A stretch of 64,000 bases of DNA from NCBI GenBank assembly GCA_963847595.1, contig CAWKAJ010000002.1, positions 1,426,001 to 1,490,000 on the forward strand. Direction: 5' to 3'. Source of the DNA: JACWAE01 sp963847595. GTDB taxonomy: Bacteria > Chloroflexota > Dehalococcoidia > SZUA-161. Positions 60,246-64,000 of the stretch are shown here, piece after piece. Position 1 is the first letter of the stretch. Every line of letters begins with the position of its first letter. Both the position numbers and the translations under genes were made by a program. The notes beneath the pieces are model-generated. The model was given only the letters and a program-made list of their open reading frames with translations, searched no databases and had not been told where the DNA came from.

Positions 60246-61463
60246 ATGAGCGTCAAAGTCATACACGGCGGCACCATCACCTCCCCCCAGGGTTTTCTCG
60301 CCGGTGCCACCTATGCAGGTGTCAAGAGCCAGGGCGATAATGTCCTGGACCTGGGTATACTTTGCTCCGAGGTGCCCTGCCTCGCTGCCGGCGTCTTCAC
60401 CACCAACAAAATCAAAGCAGCCCCGGTACTGCTGTCTCAGCAGAATCTCAAGGGCGGAAAAGCTCAAGCTGTCGTGGTCAACAGCGGCTGCGCCAATGCC
60501 TGCACCGGCCAGCAGGGCATGGCAGACGCTGAGGAGATGGCAGCCCTGGCCGCCCGAAACCTGGGTCTGAGGCCGCAGGATGTGCTGGTCGCCAGCACAG
60601 GCGTTATCGGCAAGCAGCTCCCTATGAAGCAGATTCGAGATAACATCGAAAGCATAGCCCTCTCCTCGGAAGGCGGGCATACGCTGGCGCAGGCCATCAC
60701 CACCACCGATACCTTTCCCAAAGAGATTGCAGTAAGAGTGAATCTGGGGCAAGGCGAGAGCGAGATCACCATTGGCGGCATAGCCAAGGGAGCAGGTATG
60801 ATACACCCCGACATGGCGACATTGCTCTGCTTCCTGGCCACAGATGCCGCTGTCTCGCCAGCCTTCCTTAAGAAAGCCCTTCAGAGCGCGGTCGATGCCT
60901 CCTTCAATATGATCACCGTGGATGGCGACACCAGCCCCAACGACTCCGCTATCATACTTGCCAACGGGCTCGCCGGAAACAAGCTGCTCAAAGATGGGAG
61001 CCGCAGAGCGCAGGAATTCGAAACGGCTCTAACTGAGGTCTGCCTTTTCCTCGCCAAGTCCATCGCCAGGGACGGAGAAGGAGCGACCAAGCTCATCCAA
61101 ATCACTGTCGAAGGCGCGCTCAGCCTCGCCCAGGCGCGCAGCAGCGCTCGCGTCGTAGCAGGCTCCTCGCTGGTGAAATCGGCGGTGCACGGCTCAGACC
61201 CCAACTGGGGCCGCATCATCGCCGCGCTGGGGAGGAGCGGGGTGGACATGGAGGAGAGAAAGGTGGACCTCTACCTGGATAGCCTGTGCCTGATGAAAGC
61301 AGGCCGCCCGCTGCCCTTCGACAAAACGCAGGCGAAGTCGATCCTGGACAGGGCAGGAGTGCCCTTTAGAATATGCCTCAACCTCGGCGATGGCACAGCC
61401 ACCGCCTGGGGCTGCGACCTCTCCGAGGAGTACGTCACAATAAATAGCGAATACACGACTTAA
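60246..61463 (+). CDS. argJ: Bifunctional ornithine acetyltransferase/N-acetylglutamate synthase
   Basis: The product (405 aa) matches ArgJ throughout: GVKSQGDNVLDLGIL, CLAAGVFTTNKIKAAPV, VVNSGCANACTGQQG, ASTGVIGKQLPM and the self-cleavage site KGAGMIHPDMATLL, where the chain is cut before Thr192, which becomes the nucleophile. The C-terminal domain has GSDPNWGRIIAALGRSG. ArgJ recycles the acetyl group from N-acetylornithine to glutamate in arginine synthesis. No other arg genes are nearby. The mRNA is predicted to be leaderless. Confidence 0.97.
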   Translation: MSVKVIHGGTITSPQGFLAGATYAGVKSQGDNVLDLGILCSEVPCLAAGVFTTNKIKAAPVLLSQQNLKGGKAQAVVVNSGCANACTGQQGMADAEEMAALAARNLGLRPQDVLVASTGVIGKQLPMKQIRDNIESIALSSEGGHTLAQAITTTDTFPKEIAVRVNLGQGESEITIGGIAKGAGMIHPDMATLLCFLATDAAVSPAFLKKALQSAVDASFNMITVDGDTSPNDSAIILANGLAGNKLLKDGSRRAQEFETALTEVCLFLAKSIARDGEGATKLIQITVEGALSLAQARSSARVVAGSSLVKSAVHGSDPNWGRIIAALGRSGVDMEERKVDLYLDSLCLMKAGRPLPFDKTQAKSILDRAGVPFRICLNLGDGTATAWGCDLSEEYVTINSEYTT

Positions 61464-61487
61464 GTCTTTTATTCACTTTCCCCCACC

Positions 61488-61516
61488 TTGCCCACATCAC
61501 CCCCAGGTGCTAAAAT
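61488..61516 (+). promoter_or_regulatory. Predicted promoter of the 61552 gene
   Basis: TTGCCC (61488-61493) and TAAAAT (61511-61516), 17-bp spacing, 35 bases before the ATG. Confidence 0.5.
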
Positions 61517-61551
61517 TGGGTTAAAGCACTAGCCTGATAAAGGAGGACGCC

Positions 61552-61836
61552 ATGCCCATACCCAGAGACCAGTTCGACGAAGGTCTGGACGATACCAGTT
61601 ATAAGGTGATCGATTTCCTCAAGGCACATGCAAAAGAGGCTTTCGAGGTTAGCGAGGTGGCGGAGGGGGTATTCGCCCCGGCGGCACCCGGCTCAAAGCA
61701 GGCCGGACTCGCTTCGCCCGAAATGCTGGCTAAAGCGAAAAGGATGGAGTTCTTCCTCGTAGACCTGGTGCAAAAGGGGATGGTGGACAAGAGGTCGATA
61801 GGTGATAAGACCTACTACTGCATTCACAAAGAATAG
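61552..61836 (+). CDS. Small hypothetical protein, possible winged-helix (94 aa)
   Basis: The family is not recognised. The layout YKVIDFLKAHAKEAFEVSEVAEGVF, a variable loop, RMEFFLVDLVQKGMVDKRSI and a final KTYYCIHKE strand pair resembles a small winged helix of the kind used in transcription or protein contacts, though no DNA-binding signature stands out. GGAGG lies 5 bases before the ATG. Confidence 0.72.
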   Translation: MPIPRDQFDEGLDDTSYKVIDFLKAHAKEAFEVSEVAEGVFAPAAPGSKQAGLASPEMLAKAKRMEFFLVDLVQKGMVDKRSIGDKTYYCIHKE

Positions 61837-61858
61837 CCTAAGAGGACATTTAATATTC

Positions 61859-61940
61859 GGGGAGTGCAGAGGGGTCCTTCCTTCAGGAAGGACTGGGGAT
61901 TTGGGGGTGTCCCCCAATCTTGGGGGAGTAAGGGGGTTGA
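61859..61940 (+). repeat. Three-hairpin repeat (R13)
   Basis: Short copy with first hairpin TCCTTCCTTCAGGAAGGA and a shortened second/third pair, ending AGGGGGTTGA 3 bases before the nitroreductase ATG. Confidence 0.84.
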
Positions 61941-61943
61941 AAA

Positions 61944-62465
61944 ATGGAATTCATGGATGTCGTCAGGAAAAGGAGGAGCATCAGGCGATTCAAGCCTGAC
62001 TCCGTCCCTGAGGAAGAAATTAAATATATTCTTGAAGCTGCCAGATTAGCGCCCTCCTGGGCCAATACCCAGTGCTGGCACTTCGTGGTGGTCACTGACC
62101 AGGCCGTCAAAGACAATGTTGGCGCGGCAGGGAATAGATGGATCGCCAAAGCCCCCGTGATAATAGTCGCCTGCGCCGAGCCGACACAGCCCGGAGTCAA
62201 AGGGGACCAGCACTACTATATGCTGGATATAGGTATCGGCATGGAGCACCTGGTGCTCGCTGCGGCGGAACGCGGCCTGGGCACCTGCTGGATAGGTTGG
62301 TTCGACGAAGCCAAGGTGAAGGAGGCACTGGGCGTACCTGAGAACATGCGCGTCGTCGCCGCCACCCCCTTGGGTTATCCTGCCGAGGAGCCGCCCGCCA
62401 GAGGCAGGAAGAGCCTTGAAGAGATATTCAGCTATAACCGATACGAGCAGAAAAGTGGCACATAA
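61944..62465 (+). CDS. Nitroreductase family protein
   Basis: The product (173 aa) begins EFMDVVRKRRSIRRFKPDSV, the nitroreductase FMN motif, with RLAPSWANTQCWHFVVV and AAAERGLGTCWIGWFDEAKV following. It is a distant relative of the 14538 protein. The only ribosome-site-like sequence is the AGGGGGTTGA end of repeat R13, 3 bases from the ATG. Its last 11 bases overlap the next gene, which is therefore probably co-translated. Confidence 0.93.
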   Translation: MEFMDVVRKRRSIRRFKPDSVPEEEIKYILEAARLAPSWANTQCWHFVVVTDQAVKDNVGAAGNRWIAKAPVIIVACAEPTQPGVKGDQHYYMLDIGIGMEHLVLAAAERGLGTCWIGWFDEAKVKEALGVPENMRVVAATPLGYPAEEPPARGRKSLEEIFSYNRYEQKSGT

Positions 62466-63051
62466 TCCCCAACAAGGGCATCAGCACGCAGGCATGTCCA
62501 GCAAAGCGTTTCTCGATGCGGAACGCGTCCTCCAGGAAACCGGCCTTAAGAAAGGCGACAGCTTCCTGGATGTCGGATGCGGAGAAGGGCATTTCTCGAT
62601 TGCCGCTTCAAAAATCGTCGGCAACAAAGGCAAAGTGTATGCTCTAGATAGCTACGAGAAGTCCATTGCAGTCCTGAAAGAGCAAATCCATCGCGAGCAT
62701 ATTGGAAATATTGAAGCCATCGTAGCCGACGTGACCCAGAAGATGCCGTTGCCCGATGCCATAATAGACGTCGGTCTCATGGCAAATGTAATGCACGGTT
62801 TCCTCGCTAACGGAGAAATCCCCGGCGTCATGACGGAGACAGCCAGAGTAATGAAGTCGGGAAGCACGCTCGCCGTGGTGGAGTTCCAGAAAATCGATGG
62901 GCCGCCAGGGCCTCCCATATCCATAAGGATGACCCCGGAGGAACTCGAGGCCCTGATCTCCGGCTACGGCTTCAAGAAGGCTAGGGTCGTTGAGGTTGGC
63001 CCGATTCACTATGCTGCAATGTTCCGCGCCGTGCCCCGGAATAGCGGCTGA
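62455..63051 (+). CDS. Class I SAM-dependent methyltransferase
   Basis: The product (198 aa) has the SAM motif SFLDVGCGEGHFSIAAS, VYALDSYEKSIAVL (acidic residue binding ribose), and VGLMANVMHGF, like UbiE/COQ5-type small-molecule methyltransferases. The GTG at 62455, inside the end of the nitroreductase gene, is preferred because the frame's earlier ATG (62416) would add residues encoded by the neighbour. The substrate is unknown. Confidence 0.9.
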   Translation: MAHNPQQGHQHAGMSSKAFLDAERVLQETGLKKGDSFLDVGCGEGHFSIAASKIVGNKGKVYALDSYEKSIAVLKEQIHREHIGNIEAIVADVTQKMPLPDAIIDVGLMANVMHGFLANGEIPGVMTETARVMKSGSTLAVVEFQKIDGPPGPPISIRMTPEELEALISGYGFKKARVVEVGPIHYAAMFRAVPRNSG

Positions 63052-63065
63052 GACACCTTCCAGAC

Positions 63066-63353
63066 TCATGAGAACGGGGCTGTCCAGAAAGAGAGATTCT
63101 CAATCCCCTGCTGGCACTTGAAAATCTCCCTTATCTCATTCTGCTCCTCTTCGTTAAGAGGCTTCTTCAAATCCGAGTAACCTATGACCTGGGTGAAAGT
63201 CGAGGCAAACCTGCTGCCATCGTCGCTCATCGTGAATCTGCCGCATACATATATGAGCTTTTTCCCTTTGTGCTCCAGCTCAAGCCATTGATACCCGGCA
63301 AGCATGTCTCCATACCATTCTTCCCACTTTTTCTTGAATTCATTCTCTTTCAT
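63066..63353 (-). CDS. Hypothetical protein (95 aa)
   Basis: The protein is not recognised. A soluble alpha/beta protein with WEEWYGDMLAGYQWLELEHKG and a C-terminal NEEEQNEIREIFKCQQG helix. The ATG at 63353 has GAGGTG 7 bases upstream; an ATG 15 bases earlier lacks one. It is followed on this strand only by the convergent methyltransferase. Confidence 0.7.
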   Translation of the reverse strand: MKENEFKKKWEEWYGDMLAGYQWLELEHKGKKLIYVCGRFTMSDDGSRFASTFTQVIGYSDLKKPLNEEEQNEIREIFKCQQGIENLSFWTAPFS

Positions 63354-63397
63354 GGTAAGACACCTCAAACTAATTATATTACATAAACACTGAGAGT

Positions 63398-63856
63398 TCA
63401 GCCGTGACCGGCCGACTTCATTGCCGTGCGCACCTGCTCCAAGAAAACGTCCTTGTTAGACAGGGATATGACCACGTTGCAGCCCTTGCTGCGCCTTATC
63501 TCCACCACGCCCCTGGACGAGGTAGCGAAACGGACCCCATTGTAAGCAAAGGCGCTTGCCCTCGATGCCGGCCGCACCTCTCTTATCGTGGTGAAAGGTA
63601 TATTCCAGGCAAAGGGCCCGCCCAGGACAATTCTCACCTTGTCGCTGTAAACCTGATATTTCCGAGGCATGATTAGCCTGAACAACACGGCGTAGAAGAT
63701 TGTCACCCCGAACATCCCGAAGGCGCTTGCGGTATCCTGGAAAAGGAGGACTATCCCCAGCACCAGAAATATCGCCGGTATGCCCGTCAGCATCAACTTG
63801 GGCCATCTATCCGTCCTGGGTTCATCCTCATAGAGCAAGAAGGCCGGACTTTTCAT
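63398..63856 (-). CDS. Bacterial PH-like domain membrane protein
   Basis: The product (152 aa) has two membrane helices (LTGIPAIFLVLGIVLLF and AFGMFGVTIFYAVLF). A beta-rich C-terminal half begins YQVYSDKVRIVLGGPFAWNI, resembling bacterial PH (bPH) domains such as YdbS-like proteins. The function is unknown. GAGG stands 6 bases before the ATG, and its ATG overlaps the stop of a short upstream frame (ATGA). Confidence 0.75.
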   Translation of the reverse strand: MKSPAFLLYEDEPRTDRWPKLMLTGIPAIFLVLGIVLLFQDTASAFGMFGVTIFYAVLFRLIMPRKYQVYSDKVRIVLGGPFAWNIPFTTIREVRPASRASAFAYNGVRFATSSRGVVEIRRSKGCNVVISLSNKDVFLEQVRTAMKSAGHG

Positions 63857-63969
63857 CTCTGTGCCTCATTCAATTTAAACATATCAGGTACATGCCTGTC
63901 CAGAGGTTTGTCCATACCCCTCGAAATAGCGGTGAAAGCCCCGGGGCAAGCGGTGATAATCAACGTCAG
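63853..63969 (-). CDS. Possible small upstream ORF coupled to the PH-like gene
   Basis: A frame of at most 38 codons ends with a TGA overlapping the PH-like gene's ATG (63853-63856). Its last 20 codons (from an ATG) read like protein (DRHVPDMFKLNEAQR), but the ribosome site is poor. It may be a coupled micropeptide or chance. Confidence 0.2.
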   Translation of the reverse strand: MTLIITACPGAFTAISRGMDKPLDRHVPDMFKLNEAQR

Positions 63970-64000
63970 CTATGGCGCCCGAGAAGTCTCTGGAGTTGTA

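Overview
The window looks like chromosomal DNA of an anaerobic, uncultivated member of the Chloroflexota, most likely class Dehalococcoidia. This is inferred from content: a 23S rRNA gene with no 16S or 5S beside it, an archaellin-type pilin, several class III CoA-transferases, a corrinoid methyl-transfer cluster, a tungsten/molybdenum aldehyde oxidoreductase, a glycyl radical enzyme and DegV proteins. No taxonomic marker was compared with a database.

Layout. 1-4.5 kb: end of comF, hpf and two CaiB-type CoA-transferases. 4.5-8.7 kb: a membrane-anchored HExxH protein diverging from an AttH/CrtC-like lipocalin, a small protein and a PIN-domain protein. 8.8-13.6 kb (minus strand): corrinoid protein, UroD/MtaA-like methyltransferase, pterin-dependent methyltransferase, CoA-transferase and carboxymuconolactone decarboxylase-like protein. 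13.8-19.3 kb: flavoproteins, aldehyde dehydrogenase, DegV, hydrolase. 19.4-22.6 kb: 23S rRNA with a consensus promoter and a long processing stem. 23.0-28.3 kb: an island anchored on initiator tRNA-Met and divided by three further copies of the tRNA 3' part; it carries a second DegV, a tandem-repeat surface protein and a complete retron (effector, ncRNA, reverse transcriptase). 28.3-29.3 kb: ImmA/IrrE peptidase plus XRE repressor. 30-47.5 kb: metabolic enzymes (aminotransferase, GH38, nitronate monooxygenase-like, SDR, OYE-type reductase, ThDP enzyme, zinc dehydrogenase, glycyl radical enzyme) with an archaellin at 34 kb. 47.5-49 kb: AT-richer insert with an HNH protein. 49-64 kb: AOR plus MoaD-like carrier, DapA-like aldolase, SMP-30, dCMP deaminase, transglutaminase, kinase, MBL hydrolase, patatin, ferredoxin, argJ, nitroreductase, methyltransferase.

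Main discovery. 25.86-28.0 kb is a retron resembling the Eco1/Ec86 (type II-A) class: a nucleoside-deoxyribosyltransferase-like effector, a non-coding RNA closed by a perfect 13-bp a1/a2 inverted repeat that overlaps the effector's last codons, and a retron RT with NVLPH, YSDD and ITG motifs. It sits in a tRNA-fMet insertion array.

The intergenic DNA is also unusual. At least 13 sites carry a roughly 95-bp three-hairpin repeat ending in AGGGGGTTGA, usually just upstream of and pointing at a start codon. Nine sites carry a GTAGGGGC palindrome with covarying arms, mostly at gene 3' ends. There are also MITE-like elements with TGTCATTCTGAG termini. Several genes between 54 and 60 kb appear to have leaderless mRNAs.
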